From positions 7,715,001-7,779,000 of the forward strand of contig NZ_LT629750.1 of the NCBI RefSeq assembly GCF_900105125.1: a DNA stretch of 64,000 nucleotides, written 5' to 3'. The position numbers and the translations under genes are program-made. Shown piece after piece: positions 7,984 to 17,181 of the stretch. How positions within the stretch are numbered: the first letter of the stretch is position 1; each line of letters starts with the position of its first letter. The DNA comes from Bradyrhizobium canariense (GTDB taxonomy: Bacteria; Pseudomonadota; Alphaproteobacteria; Rhizobiales; Xanthobacteraceae). The notes under the pieces are model-generated. The model was not told where the DNA came from. It did not search any database and worked only from the letters and a program-made list of their open reading frames with translations.

Positions 7984-9330
7984 ATGAAGACCCTGCAGAT
8001 AGCTCTGCCGATCTGGGTTCGCGCCATCCTGCTGGCGGGGGTGTTTTGCATCGTCGCCGGTGCTGCGCTTATTTTCTACCGCTTCTACACCCAGCCGAAG
8101 ACGCTGACGCTGGCGGTCGGATCGCTTGATGGTGAGGCCAAGCAGGTTGTTTCCGTCATCGCCAGCCGTTTTGCCACGACGGATTCACCGATCCGGCTGA
8201 AGGTGGTGAATGTCGGCAACGTGCTCGACGCGGCCAAGGAGTTCGATGCGGGAAATGCCGATCTCGCCGTGGTCCGCGCCGATGTCGGCGATCTCCAGCA
8301 GGCGCGCTCGGTGGTGCTGACGGCGCACGGCGTCGTGATGATCGTGGCGCCGCCGGGATCGACGATCACGAGCATCGCCAAATTGAAGGATCACACCGTC
8401 GGCGTGGTCGGCGGCGACATCAATCGCACGGTCGTCGATGTGCTGAAGAAGGAATATGATCTCGACCGTGCCAATGTCGTCTTCAAGGACATCGCGCCGT
8501 CGGATGCGCGGCGCGCGGTGCAGGCCAGGGAGGTCAGTGCACTGCTGGTGGTCGTGCCGTTGACCGAGCGTTATCTGTCGCTGGTCAAGAGCCTGTTTCG
8601 CGAAGGTCCGAATTTGTCGCCGGTGCTGATACCGATCGATTCCGCCGGCGCGATCGCCGACAACAAAGGACCTTACGAAAGTTTCGATATCCCGAAAGGC
8701 ACGCTGCGCGGCGCGCCGCCGGATCCGGACGACGACGTGACGACGTTGCGGGTCGGCTATTATCTTGTCGCCAACAAGCGTCTGGGCGCGACGCTGGTCG
8801 GAGATCTTGCCAAGAAAATCATGAGCGTTCGCCGCGATCTCGTCGGCGAGCAGCCGCTGCTGGCCGGGATCGCCGCGCCCGACACTGATTCCGATGCCTA
8901 TATCGCGGTGCATCCGGGCGCTGCGGCATTCTATAACGGCACCCAGGAAAGTTTCATGGATCGCTACGGCAACGCGATCTATCTGACGCCGATGGTGCTT
9001 GGTGCGCTGGCGTCGATATTCGCCGCGGCGTGGCGCTTCCTCGGCGTTCAGCCGATCGACGAGACGATATCGACGCTCGATACGCTGTGCGGCCTGCCGG
9101 GGCGGATTCGAAAAATCGACAACGAAGCCGAACTGACCGCGATCGAGGAGGAAGTCGACCGCGTCCTGCGCGCCGAATTGATCAGATCCGCCGACCGCGA
9201 GGAGGGCGCGTCAGGCACCTCGGCGCTGATCGCAGCGGCACACCGGCTCGACAATCTGATTCATCAGCGCCGGATAATGCTGGCGGCGAAAGCGACGGCG
9301 AGCGGTGAGACGGACCTCACCACTGGCTGA
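7984..9330 (+). CDS. Membrane-anchored TAXI-family (TRAP-type) solute-binding protein
   Basis: 448 aa from the ATG at 7984, which has AGGGA at normal spacing (ATG at 7978 is an alternative). An N-terminal helix (ILLAGVFCIVAGAALIFY) precedes a TAXI/NMT1-like binding domain (about residues 35-300; TLTLAVGSLDGEAKQVVSVIA, DLAVVRAD, VGVVGGDINRTVVDVL). A second helix (about 325-350) and a ~100-residue Glu/Arg-rich cytoplasmic tail follow. TAXI proteins normally deliver solutes to TRAP permeases, but no TRAP permease gene is present. The two-helix anchor plus tail suggests a sensor or accessory role. A paralogue lies at 25701-27098. Confidence 0.75.
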   Translation: MKTLQIALPIWVRAILLAGVFCIVAGAALIFYRFYTQPKTLTLAVGSLDGEAKQVVSVIASRFATTDSPIRLKVVNVGNVLDAAKEFDAGNADLAVVRADVGDLQQARSVVLTAHGVVMIVAPPGSTITSIAKLKDHTVGVVGGDINRTVVDVLKKEYDLDRANVVFKDIAPSDARRAVQAREVSALLVVVPLTERYLSLVKSLFREGPNLSPVLIPIDSAGAIADNKGPYESFDIPKGTLRGAPPDPDDDVTTLRVGYYLVANKRLGATLVGDLAKKIMSVRRDLVGEQPLLAGIAAPDTDSDAYIAVHPGAAAFYNGTQESFMDRYGNAIYLTPMVLGALASIFAAAWRFLGVQPIDETISTLDTLCGLPGRIRKIDNEAELTAIEEEVDRVLRAELIRSADREEGASGTSALIAAAHRLDNLIHQRRIMLAAKATASGETDLTTG

Positions 9331-9457
9331 AGCCATCGCGGTCATTTCTCGCCCGCGGCCGGTGGCGAGGTGTTAGGCTCTCGGCCGGGCGAGACTCGTT
9401 TGAGAGGGCACATGCGATGGTGCGGATAAACATGCTCGGCGGGGAGAGCAGGCGATC

Positions 9458-10945
9458 ATGACCGGTCCATTGATACGTATTGCTGTGCTGCATTTCTCGC
9501 ACGAGACGGTCACGTTTCTGAAAAACGATACGACGCTGGATGATTTCATCTATCCGGGCTCGCCCGCCAAGGGTGAAGCGCTGCTGAAGTTCGATGCCAA
9601 ATCCTATATGGGCGGCTTTGTGAAAATGGCGCGGGAGTTCGACGGCGTCGAACTCGTGGGCATCGAATCGCCGTGGTGGCCGAAGACTTCCATTGGTTCG
9701 GGATGGGTAACGCACGAGGCCTATGAAACCTTTGTCGGCCGGATGATCGCCGAGCTCGAAGCGAGTGGGCCGTTTCACGGCGTCTATCTATGTCTGCACG
9801 GCGCGATGGCGGTGCGCGGCGTGGCGCGGCCGGAGGCCGAACTGGCGCGGCGGGTGCGCGGGGTTGTGGGGCCCAAAGTCTTCATCGCGGCGACCTTCGA
9901 TCTGCACGGCAATGAGGACGAGGAATTTCTCAAACATGCCGACATGGCCTTCGCGGTAAAATATTTTCCGCATTACGACGGCTATCTCCAGGGCGAGCGC
10001 GCGGCGCGAACCCTGGTGCGGGCGATCCGCGGCGATTACAGGCCGGCACATGCGACGCTGAAGGTTCCGATCATCTCGGCGACCGTGCTGCAATGGACCG
10101 GCGCGTCGCCGTGGATGGATCTGGTGCAGCGGGCGCTGACATGGGAGGCGAGGGAGCCTGACGTGTACGTCAACGTGTTCTTCGGCTTTCCGTTTGCCGA
10201 TGTGCCCGATGTCGGCATGACCATCCAGGTGTTGACGAATGGCAATCCCGAATTGGCTGCGAAGGTCGCCCGTGACATGGCGGATGCGGCCTGGCGTCAG
10301 CGCGAGGCGTTGCTGAATTCGACCAAGGTCTATTCCATCGCCGAAGGCGTTGCGCTGGCCAAGCAAGCCATCCAGCGCGGAGAGACGCCGGTTGTGCTGG
10401 CCGACCACAGCGACCGTTCCGGCTCCGCGACCTGGTTGCTCAAGGAAATTTTCGCGCAGGATCTCTCCAACACCCTGATCGCGACGATCACGGACGCTGC
10501 CGTGACGGCGAAGCTGAAGGCGCAAGGCGCCAAGGCCGGCGATGCCTTTGACATGGAGATCGGTGGGCTAGCCGACGAATCCGCCGGCCAGCCGGTGCAC
10601 ATCCAGGGCACGATCCTGAAAGCGGTCGAGGGTTACGGTCAGTTCTGGGTCAGCATCAAGTTCGGCCGCGACAATGTTGTCATTCTCAGCACCTATCTCG
10701 TGCAGATCCTCGAGCCGTTTTCGCTTGGCAACATGGCCCTCGACGTCAGCGCGTTCCGGGTCATGGCGATCAAATCGCGCGTGCATTTCAGGCGCGGCTT
10801 CCACGACAACGGATTTGCCAAAACGATCTTGCTGGTCGAGCCGGAGCAGCCGTTTCTCGGCACGGTGCGTCTCGATGGGCTGCCGTACGAGAACGTCGAT
10901 CTGAAGCAGTTTTATCCTTATGGAAATCCGGTGTTTCCCGCCTGA
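9458..10945 (+). CDS. mlrC: M81-family metallopeptidase, MlrC-like
   Basis: 495 aa, full length for M81 proteins. Family landmarks: VLHFSHET near the N-terminus, GVYLCLHGAMAV, the metal-site motif TFDLHGN, then YFPHYDGY. The later Asp-rich motif, usually DNPGGG-like, reads ADHSDRSGSA here, a noticeable deviation. The family is named after the linear microcystin-degrading peptidase MlrC, but most homologues are in genomes that never meet microcystin and probably act on other peptides or amides. RBS GGGGAGAG before the start. It meets the MFS gene end-to-end with only three bases between. Confidence 0.82.
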   Translation: MTGPLIRIAVLHFSHETVTFLKNDTTLDDFIYPGSPAKGEALLKFDAKSYMGGFVKMAREFDGVELVGIESPWWPKTSIGSGWVTHEAYETFVGRMIAELEASGPFHGVYLCLHGAMAVRGVARPEAELARRVRGVVGPKVFIAATFDLHGNEDEEFLKHADMAFAVKYFPHYDGYLQGERAARTLVRAIRGDYRPAHATLKVPIISATVLQWTGASPWMDLVQRALTWEAREPDVYVNVFFGFPFADVPDVGMTIQVLTNGNPELAAKVARDMADAAWRQREALLNSTKVYSIAEGVALAKQAIQRGETPVVLADHSDRSGSATWLLKEIFAQDLSNTLIATITDAAVTAKLKAQGAKAGDAFDMEIGGLADESAGQPVHIQGTILKAVEGYGQFWVSIKFGRDNVVILSTYLVQILEPFSLGNMALDVSAFRVMAIKSRVHFRRGFHDNGFAKTILLVEPEQPFLGTVRLDGLPYENVDLKQFYPYGNPVFPA

Positions 10946-10948
10946 TGT

Positions 10949-12154
10949 TCAGCTCGCCGCTGCGCGGGGCGGGTTGACCATCAGATACACGGCGATGACG
11001 GTCGAGAGCGCGACCGCCAGGGCGCCGGCAAGATAGACCGTGCTGACGCTGGCGGCGCTCGCGATCGCGCCCGCCGTCGGTCCGGTAATGCCTAAGGAAA
11101 TGTCGAGGAACGCCATAAAGGCGCCCATTGCGACGCCGCGGCTCTGTGGCGGCGCGCGCCGCACCGCTTCAACGCCAAAGCCGGGGAAGGCGAGTGAGTA
11201 GCCAAATCCCGTCAGCGCCGCGCCAACATAAGCCGCGAACACATGACCGGCCTGCCATATCAGCAATAGGCCCGCGGTCTCGATCAGCACGCAAACAAGT
11301 GCGACCTTGCCGCCGCCGATCTTGTCCGGCAGATGCGCGAACAACAGCCGCGCGCCAATGAATGCCGCACCGAAGGCCGTGAAGGCGAGCGATGCGCTGC
11401 CCCAGTTCTCGGCAGCGAACAACAGTGCGATGAACGTGGTGATGACGCCAAAACCGGAGCTGCACAGGAAAAGTCCGAACCCCGGCACCCACACCTTTCC
11501 CAACACTTTATAGAACGGCACGCGGCGAACCGTGGACGCCGCGACCGGGCGCGCGGTGGCGACGATCGCCAACGCCAGCAACGGCACCATGATGGTCGCA
11601 ACCGCGATGCCGAAAAAGCCATAGGGACCATAGATCAAGGTGCCGACCGGCGCGCCGGTCGCGTAGGCGCCATACATCGCAATTCCGACCCATGCCATGA
11701 CCTTGCCGGCATTTTGCGGCCCGACTAGGCCTATGCCCCAGCTCAGGGCGCCGGTGATGATCAGGCTTTCGCCGCAGCCGAGCAGGACGCGGCCGAGCAG
11801 CAGCACGCCGAGCGAGGCTGCGGGGGTTGCGATGAAGGCGAGCGACGCCAGATAGACGGCGCCGGAGATCGCCGCGATCATGAGACCCATGACGACGGCG
11901 CGCTTGGCGCCGCGCGTATCGGCCAACCCGCCGGCCCAGGCCCGTGACAGCAGCGCCGCGCCGAACTGGCAGCCGATCGCGATGCCGACGACCAGATTGC
12001 TCATGCCGAGCGTGTAATGCAGGTGCAACGGCAGCACCGGCAGCGGCAGCCCGATGGTGAGGAATCCGACAAACACCGCCAGCGTGATCGGCAGCATTTT
12101 GAGAAAGACGTTGTGCTCCGCCGTAGAAGGCGCGGCGGAAGGGGAGTTGGTCAT
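10949..12154 (-). CDS. MFS transporter, drug/sugar efflux type
   Basis: 401 aa with 12 predicted helices. The MFS loop motif between helices 2 and 3 is recognisable (GGLADTRGAKRAVV), followed by LLGRVLLGCGESLIITGALSWG. It resembles the arabinose-efflux/YhhS type of exporter. It lies downstream of the padR gene on the same strand, separated by ~200 bases that hold a dispersed repeat, so control by that regulator is plausible. Substrate unknown. Confidence 0.8.
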   Translation of the reverse strand: MTNSPSAAPSTAEHNVFLKMLPITLAVFVGFLTIGLPLPVLPLHLHYTLGMSNLVVGIAIGCQFGAALLSRAWAGGLADTRGAKRAVVMGLMIAAISGAVYLASLAFIATPAASLGVLLLGRVLLGCGESLIITGALSWGIGLVGPQNAGKVMAWVGIAMYGAYATGAPVGTLIYGPYGFFGIAVATIMVPLLALAIVATARPVAASTVRRVPFYKVLGKVWVPGFGLFLCSSGFGVITTFIALLFAAENWGSASLAFTAFGAAFIGARLLFAHLPDKIGGGKVALVCVLIETAGLLLIWQAGHVFAAYVGAALTGFGYSLAFPGFGVEAVRRAPPQSRGVAMGAFMAFLDISLGITGPTAGAIASAASVSTVYLAGALAVALSTVIAVYLMVNPPRAAAS

Positions 12155-12240
12155 CTATTTTATTGTTCTTTGTCTGCGGAATTACGATCGGCGCGCGATC
12201 AGGGGGCCGCCGGCCTTCTAGCGGCTCGCCCGATCATAGA

Positions 12241-12341
12241 GCCTGTTCGGTTCTGATTGAATAAGAACCGGGCTCTGGTCTTTTGTTTTTACGCGTTTTC
12301 TTCACGCGAACCGGTACCCACTTCGCTCGAAAACGCTTTAG
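12241..12341 (+). repeat. Dispersed palindromic repeat, copy 1
   Basis: Starts with an imperfect inverted repeat (CGGTTCTGAT / ATAAGAACCG), then a segment with ACGCGTTTTCTTCACGCGAA, CCGGTACCCACTTCGC and TCGAAAACGC. A second copy in the opposite orientation lies at 28354-28450 and matches along nearly its full length. I recall this type of repeat as frequent in Bradyrhizobium intergenic DNA; it has no coding capacity. Confidence 0.8.
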
Positions 12342-12353
12342 CTTGCATAAATT

Positions 12354-12986
12354 TCAGCTGCGCTCGATCGCGACCGCGGCCGCATCGAGCGCTGCGGCGA
12401 TATCGCGGATCTGCTGCTCGCTCAGCGGACCGCGCGCCTCGCGCAGTCGCAGCGCCAGCTTGAGGTTTTCCCTGGCGCGCATGATCTCCGGCGCAGGGCC
12501 GCCGCTGTGGGCGGTATTGACCGACTGCATGCGCTGGAGCGCATTGTCGACGGCGGTCTTGTTGGCGGCGAGGTAGGCGGTGCCGTCGGCGGTGACGGCA
12601 TAGAGTTTCTTGCCCTCGCTTTCGGTCACGGTTGCGTGCCCGAGTTCTTCGAGCATCGTCAGTGTCGGATAGATCACGCCGGGGCTCGGTGTATAGGTGC
12701 CGGCGACGCGGTCCTCGATCTCCTTGATGATCTCATAGCCGTGCCGCGGACGCTCGGAAATCAGGGCGAGCACCACCAGGCGCAGTTCGCCATGATCGAA
12801 CAGGCGGCCCGACCGGCGGCCATGCCGATGTCGGCCGCGCCCGTGGTGTTCGTGTTCGCCGTGTTCATATTCGCCGTGCTCGCGGTGTCCGTCCCGGTGT
12901 CCTCGTCGAAAATCGCCGTCGGCGAAGGGCCCCCGGCGCAGGAAGCCGCCGCCGCGGGGCTCGTGGTCTGAATGTCTGTGACGCAT
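12354..12986 (-). CDS. PadR-family transcriptional regulator with His-rich N-terminus
   Basis: 210 aa. Residues 1-60 form an unusual extension of His, Gly, Arg and acidic residues (HRDGHREHGEYEHGEHEHHG). Residues 65-140 are a PadR winged helix: LRLVVLALISERPRHGYEI, IKEIEDRVAGTYTPSPGVIY, LTMLEELGHATV, and a KLYAVTADG wing. The C-terminal ~70 residues are helical (dimer arm). PadR proteins repress efflux or catabolic genes. The promoter holds a perfect 9-bp inverted repeat, suggesting autoregulation, and an MFS exporter gene lies downstream. The His-rich arm could sense metal ions; that is speculation. Confidence 0.88.
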   Translation of the reverse strand: MRHRHSDHEPRGGGFLRRGPFADGDFRRGHRDGHREHGEYEHGEHEHHGRGRHRHGRRSGRLFDHGELRLVVLALISERPRHGYEIIKEIEDRVAGTYTPSPGVIYPTLTMLEELGHATVTESEGKKLYAVTADGTAYLAANKTAVDNALQRMQSVNTAHSGGPAPEIMRARENLKLALRLREARGPLSEQQIRDIAAALDAAAVAIERS

Positions 12987-13011
12987 GTTTTGTCTCTTTC
13001 GATGTAGTTTC

Positions 13012-13036
13012 GATATATCTGTATATTAGATATATC
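13012..13036. promoter_or_regulatory. Probable PadR operator
   Basis: Perfect inverted repeat GATATATCT-7 bases-AGATATATC, 25 bases upstream of the padR start. AT-rich dyads of this layout are typical PadR-family sites, so this is the likely autoregulatory operator. Confidence 0.65.
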
Positions 13037-13171
13037 TAGACTGGATCGTTATTGATTTCAAGGCCGATACTGCTGGTCTGCAGGGCGATCGTCGGCCAAG
13101 TCGCAGTTCCATCGGTAAGTACCTGTTTATATTTGTATATTCGTGGATTCGGTGAATAGATGGCTTAATCT

Positions 13172-13241
13172 CCGCATAAGGTGCGGTGATTATCGTTGCT
13201 TTTGCGGCGAATAGCGGCCATATTATCCGCAGAAAGTGCGG
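13172..13241. promoter_or_regulatory. Twin palindromes upstream of fic
   Basis: Two copies of CCGCA-5 bases-TGCGG, at 13172-13186 and 13227-13241. Related TGCGGnGAATAG-like units also occur at 13181, 13203 and 13236. The second palindrome runs into the Shine-Dalgarno GGAG of the fic gene, so a protein bound there would block translation or transcription start. The Fic protein has its own C-terminal winged helix and is a candidate binder. Confidence 0.5.
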
Positions 13242-13248
13242 AGAATAG

Positions 13249-14364
13249 ATGCCCGATTACATCCACCAATTATCGGCCTGGCCCGAATTCACCTGGGATC
13301 AGCACGGCCTTTCCCGGCAACTCTCCGCCGTGCGTCACCGCCAGGGGCGGTTGATTGGACGCATGCAGGCGCTCGGGTTTGCATTGCGCGAGGAGGCCGT
13401 CCTCCAAACGCTCACCGATGATGTGCTCAAGTCCAGCGAGATCGAAGGCGACATCCTGGACAAGGATGAAGTCCGATCCTCAATCGCGCGCCGCCTCGGG
13501 ATGGAAGCCGCAGGCCTGCCTCCCGCCGACCGCCATGTCGAGGGCGTGGTCGAGATGATGCTGGACGCTACCCAGAAATTCAACGATCCGCTCACCGCAG
13601 AGCGACTGCTTGCTTGGCATGCGTCGCTGTTTCCGACCGGACGCAGCGGCATGCGCAAGATCGCGGTGGGCGCCTGGCGCGATGATCAATCGGGTCCGAT
13701 GCAGGTCGTCTCCGGCGCTGAAGGGCGCGAGCGGGTTCACTATGAAGCGCCCCCGGCAACGAAGCTGGAGGGAGAAATGAAAGCCTTCCTCGATTGGTTC
13801 AACCGCAAGGACGACATCGATCCAGTCTTGAAAGCGGCGCTGGCGCATCTGTGGTTTGTGACCATCCATCCGTTCGACGACGGCAATGGACGCATCGCGC
13901 GTGCGATCGCCGATATGTTGCTCGCCCGATCGGAAAACAGCCCGCAACGCTTCTACAGCATGTCAGCGCAGATCCGGCTTGAGCGAAAAGCCTATTACGA
14001 CATGCTTGAATCCACGCAGAAGCGCGACCTCGACGTCACGCCATGGATCGAATGGTTTCTCGGATGTCTCGATCGCGCTTTCGACGGCGCGGAGCAGACG
14101 CTCGCGATCGTTTTCAGGAAGGCGGAATTCTGGAGGAAGCATTCGGCCGCGCCGCTCAATGCGCGCCAGCGCGACATTCTCAATCGTTTGCTGGATGGCT
14201 TCGATGGCAAGCTTACCTCTTCGAAATGGGCGACCATCGAGAAATGCTCGCCGGATACGGCGTTGCGCGATATCGCCGGTCTCGTCGGGAGCGGGCTGCT
14301 CCGGAAGAATGAAGGCGGCGGCCGCAGCACGAGCTATTCGCTGGCTGAGGATCTCAGGGAATAA
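13249..14364 (+). CDS. Fic-family AMP transferase with DUF4172 and winged-helix domains
   Basis: 371 aa. N-terminal DUF4172-like segment (YIHQLSAWPEFTWDQ), then the inhibitory motif SSEIEG (S/T-x-x-x-E-G) near residue 65, which marks a class II Fic protein whose own helix blocks ATP. The catalytic loop is IHPFDDGNGRIARAI (around residue 205) with intact His, Asp, Gly and Arg. The C-terminal ~80 residues form a winged helix (LNARQRDILNRLL; TALRDIAGLVGSGLLR). Fic enzymes transfer AMP to Ser/Thr/Tyr of target proteins. Standing alone without an antitoxin gene fits the internal inhibition. GGAG lies six bases before the ATG, inside a palindrome. Confidence 0.9.
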   Translation: MPDYIHQLSAWPEFTWDQHGLSRQLSAVRHRQGRLIGRMQALGFALREEAVLQTLTDDVLKSSEIEGDILDKDEVRSSIARRLGMEAAGLPPADRHVEGVVEMMLDATQKFNDPLTAERLLAWHASLFPTGRSGMRKIAVGAWRDDQSGPMQVVSGAEGRERVHYEAPPATKLEGEMKAFLDWFNRKDDIDPVLKAALAHLWFVTIHPFDDGNGRIARAIADMLLARSENSPQRFYSMSAQIRLERKAYYDMLESTQKRDLDVTPWIEWFLGCLDRAFDGAEQTLAIVFRKAEFWRKHSAAPLNARQRDILNRLLDGFDGKLTSSKWATIEKCSPDTALRDIAGLVGSGLLRKNEGGGRSTSYSLAEDLRE

Positions 14365-14505
14365 CACCGGCGCAGAAGCGGTACTTGTGGACATCGGGAA
14401 ATAGACCGTAATGTCGCCTCGCACGGCGCTAACCCGCCGATATCAGCCGAACCAAGTATCAGCCAAACGAAGTCGGAAGAAATCAGAAGAAAAGGACGGG
14501 AGATC

Positions 14506-15756
14506 ATGACTGCCAGACCGCAATTGCCGGAGCGAACGCCACGCGAGAAGGGCGCGCCGACCGCTCTCGACGGCCTGCTGGTGGTGGATTTCACCCGCGT
14601 CGTCGCCGGTCCCGCCTGCACGCAAACGCTGGCCGATTTCGGCGCCGAAGTGATCAAGATCGAAAACCCCGATGGCGGCGATGATTCGCGCCACTATGAA
14701 CATGCGGAAATCGGCGGCGAGAGCGCGGCCTATCTCAGCCTCAACCGCAACAAGCGCGGCATCGCGCTCGATCTCACCAAGCCCGAGGCGCGCAAGGTCG
14801 CGCGCGAGCTCATCAACAGGGCCGATGTGGTGGTGGAGAATTTCTCCGGCGGCGTGATGAAGAAGTTCGGCCTCGACTATGACTCGGTGGCGCCGGACAA
14901 TCCCCGCCTCGTCTATTGCTCGATCTCCGCCTATGGCCGCAAGGGGCCGTGGGCGCTGCGTCCGGGCTTCGATCCGATCACGCAGGCCGAAAGCGGCTTC
15001 ATGTCGCTGAACGGTTTTCCGGATGGGCAGCCGGTGCGTACCGGCTCGCCGATCGTCGACATGGCGACGGGCATGTCGGCGTGCAACGCGATCCTGATGG
15101 CGCTGATCGCCCGCGACAAGCTGGGTCGTGGCCAGCAAGTCGAGGTCGCATTGATCGACATCGCGGTCTCCATGACCGGATTTTTCGGCATGGCCTATCT
15201 GATCAATGGTGAGAATCCGGGCCGCTTCGGCAACTCGCCGAACGGCTCGCCCAGCGTCGGCGTCTATGAGGCCTCCGACGGGCCGTTCTATATCGCCTGC
15301 GCCAACGACCGGCTGTATCGCCGCCTGGTCACCGAGGTGCTGGAACGGCCGGACCTGATGACCGATCCGGAATTCGCGTCGCGGAAAGCCCGCACCGCCA
15401 ACAAAGAGAAATTGCGCGCCGCGATCGCGCAGGTTTTTGCGGGCGACAGGCTCGAGCACTGGATGGCGAAGATGAAGCAGGCCAACATACCCTGCGGCTA
15501 TCTGCGCACCGTCGAGGAAGGATTCAACGCGCCGGAAGTGCGCGAGCGGCATCGGCTGAGCCAGATTCCGCATCCGACCGCGGGCGCGGTCCCCAACATT
15601 GAATCGCCGCTCAGCCTCGGTCTGACCCCGATCGTCGATCCTGTCGCAGCGCCGTTACTCGGCCAGCATACAAAGGACGTGCTGCGCAAAACACTCGGCT
15701 ATGATGACAGCCGTATCGCAGAACTGACCAAGGCGGGGGTGTTCGGAGCGGTGTGA
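14506..15756 (+). CDS. CaiB/BaiF-family CoA-transferase (class III)
   Basis: 416 aa, full length. Landmarks: LVVDFTRVVAGPACTQTLADFGAEVIKIE, NRNKRGIALDLTKPE, YCSISAYGRKGPW, and SPIVDMATGMSA, whose Asp is the expected catalytic nucleophile. Class III transferases move CoA between carboxylic acids (formyl-CoA, carnitine, citramalate and others). The substrate cannot be told from sequence. It is not in an operon with other catabolic genes: upstream is fic, downstream a hairpin and the slipin gene. GGAG-type RBS before the ATG. Confidence 0.88.
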   Translation: MTARPQLPERTPREKGAPTALDGLLVVDFTRVVAGPACTQTLADFGAEVIKIENPDGGDDSRHYEHAEIGGESAAYLSLNRNKRGIALDLTKPEARKVARELINRADVVVENFSGGVMKKFGLDYDSVAPDNPRLVYCSISAYGRKGPWALRPGFDPITQAESGFMSLNGFPDGQPVRTGSPIVDMATGMSACNAILMALIARDKLGRGQQVEVALIDIAVSMTGFFGMAYLINGENPGRFGNSPNGSPSVGVYEASDGPFYIACANDRLYRRLVTEVLERPDLMTDPEFASRKARTANKEKLRAAIAQVFAGDRLEHWMAKMKQANIPCGYLRTVEEGFNAPEVRERHRLSQIPHPTAGAVPNIESPLSLGLTPIVDPVAAPLLGQHTKDVLRKTLGYDDSRIAELTKAGVFGAV

Positions 15757-15778
15757 CGCCTGCCATCGCGGCAGGCGT
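15756..15778 (+). terminator. Hairpin after the CoA-transferase gene
   Basis: ACGCCTGCC-ATCGC-GGCAGGCGT, a perfect 9-bp stem beginning at the stop codon. No T-tract follows directly, so a terminator role is likely but not certain. Confidence 0.45.
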
Positions 15779-15869
15779 GCGGCCTCTTACATTTTCCATG
15801 AGGGGTGTGTTGCCGGATTGATGCACGAATGACGACGCCATCGATGAAGGCGTGAAAGATGAGGGTATC

Positions 15870-16634
15870 ATGGGCTTGATCTCGATTATTATCCTGGCGG
15901 CCATCGTCTATGCCTTCGCATCGCTTCGGGTGTTGAAGCAATATGAACGCGGCGTGGTGTTCTTCCTCGGCAAGTTCGAAGGCGTGCGCGGGCCGGGATT
16001 GACGCTGATCTTCGTTCCGTTCCAGCAGATGACGCGGGTGTCGCTGCGCACCGTCACCATGCAGATCCCGTCACAGAAGATCATCACCAAGGACAACGTC
16101 TCGATCGATATTGCCGCAGTGGCCTATTATCACCTGACCGATCCGGAAAAAGCTGTGATCGCGATCGAGAACGTCTACAACGCGATCAACCAGATCAGCC
16201 AGACCACGGTGCGCAATGTGGTCGGACGGTTCAGCCTCGATCAGTTGCTGTCGGATACCGCAAGCATCAACGACCAGATCAAGAACGTCATCGACCAGCA
16301 CACCGAGCCCTGGGGCACGCAAGTCACGGCGGTCGAGATCAAGGACATCATGCTGCCTGACAATATGCAGCGCGCAATGGCCAAGGAAGCCGAGGCCGAG
16401 CGCGAGCGCCGCGCCAAGATCGTCGCCGCCGAAGGCGAATTCCAGGCCGCGGTCAAGCTCGGCGAGGCCGCCGACATCATCACGCAGCATCCGGTCGCGC
16501 TGCAGCTCCGCACCTTGCAGACCATGGCCGAAATCTCGGTGGAGAAGAATTCCACCATCATCTTCCCCGCCCAGTTCATGACCACCGTGCAGGAAGCGAT
16601 CGCGATGCTGTCGAAGGACTCGGTGCCGAAATAG
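15870..16634 (+). CDS. Slipin, SPFH/band-7 membrane protein
   Basis: 254 aa from the ATG at 15870 (GAGGG five bases before); a GTG at 15852 is less likely. One N-terminal helix ([16 protein letters not shown]) is followed by the stomatin-type SPFH domain: [36 protein letters not shown], and a helical [22 protein letters not shown] segment that mediates oligomerisation. Bacterial slipins organise membrane microdomains and are usually paired with an NfeD protease partner. No nfeD gene is adjacent here. Confidence 0.9.
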   Translation: MGLISIIILAAIVYAFASLRVLKQYERGVVFFLGKFEGVRGPGLTLIFVPFQQMTRVSLRTVTMQIPSQKIITKDNVSIDIAAVAYYHLTDPEKAVIAIENVYNAINQISQTTVRNVVGRFSLDQLLSDTASINDQIKNVIDQHTEPWGTQVTAVEIKDIMLPDNMQRAMAKEAEAERERRAKIVAAEGEFQAAVKLGEAADIITQHPVALQLRTLQTMAEISVEKNSTIIFPAQFMTTVQEAIAMLSKDSVPK

Positions 16635-16822
16635 GCCGTCGAAGCAGGCCATCAAAGCAACCGCGCCGATCATTCCCCGTTCCCGGCAAAACTTGCCGTG
16701 GTGCTGCCGCACCGCGCGTCAAGCCGATTGATTTCTAACGGAAATTTTCTGGCTCGGGATTTGCTTTTCCAGGGCCGGGGTGAGTTGCGTGTGCGTTGGG
16801 GCAATCAGAATGAGGATTGATC

Positions 16823-17134
16823 ATGTCACACCATCATATGCTGCAACCGATCGTCTATACGCCGCAGGTAAAGCCAAAGAAGATCGAACCCAAGAAGAGC
16901 CGCCTCCAGATGCGCGCCGCCGGCTCGATCAAGGACGCCGGTGAAACCGAAGAAACCTTTGAAGCGATCGGGCCGGGCCAGCCGATGTCCGTGGGGCACC
17001 TGCTTTCATCGGATGATTTCGTTCCCATTGAAGGGGCCGAAAGAAAGCCGCATCAGCCCCCGGGACGCCTGAGCGAAGGCACGCTGAAGGCGATGCTGCA
17101 GGTGCAGGAACTGGATCAAGTGAAAATAGCCTGA
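16823..17134 (+). CDS. Small hydrophilic protein of unknown function
   Basis: 103 aa. TGAGGA lies six bases before the ATG. The N-terminus is His- then Lys/Pro-rich (SHHHMLQPIVYTPQVKPKKIEPKK); the rest is acidic and mostly disordered, ending in a short helix (SEGTLKAMLQVQELDQ). No signal peptide or known domain. It is convergent with the TPR/ATP-grasp gene 47 bases away. A hydrophilic peptide beside ATP-grasp genes could be a substrate, but nothing in it proves that. Confidence 0.6.
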   Translation: MSHHHMLQPIVYTPQVKPKKIEPKKSRLQMRAAGSIKDAGETEETFEAIGPGQPMSVGHLLSSDDFVPIEGAERKPHQPPGRLSEGTLKAMLQVQELDQVKIA

Positions 17135-17181
17135 GCGGCGTCAGCCGCTTTCGCGGAACGTTCGGCGGCGTAGCGAACGGT

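Noticed and set aside
17134..17149. Short AGCGGC/GCCGCT hairpin after the gene at 16823
   Set aside because: Stem of only six pairs and no T-run; too weak to call a terminator.
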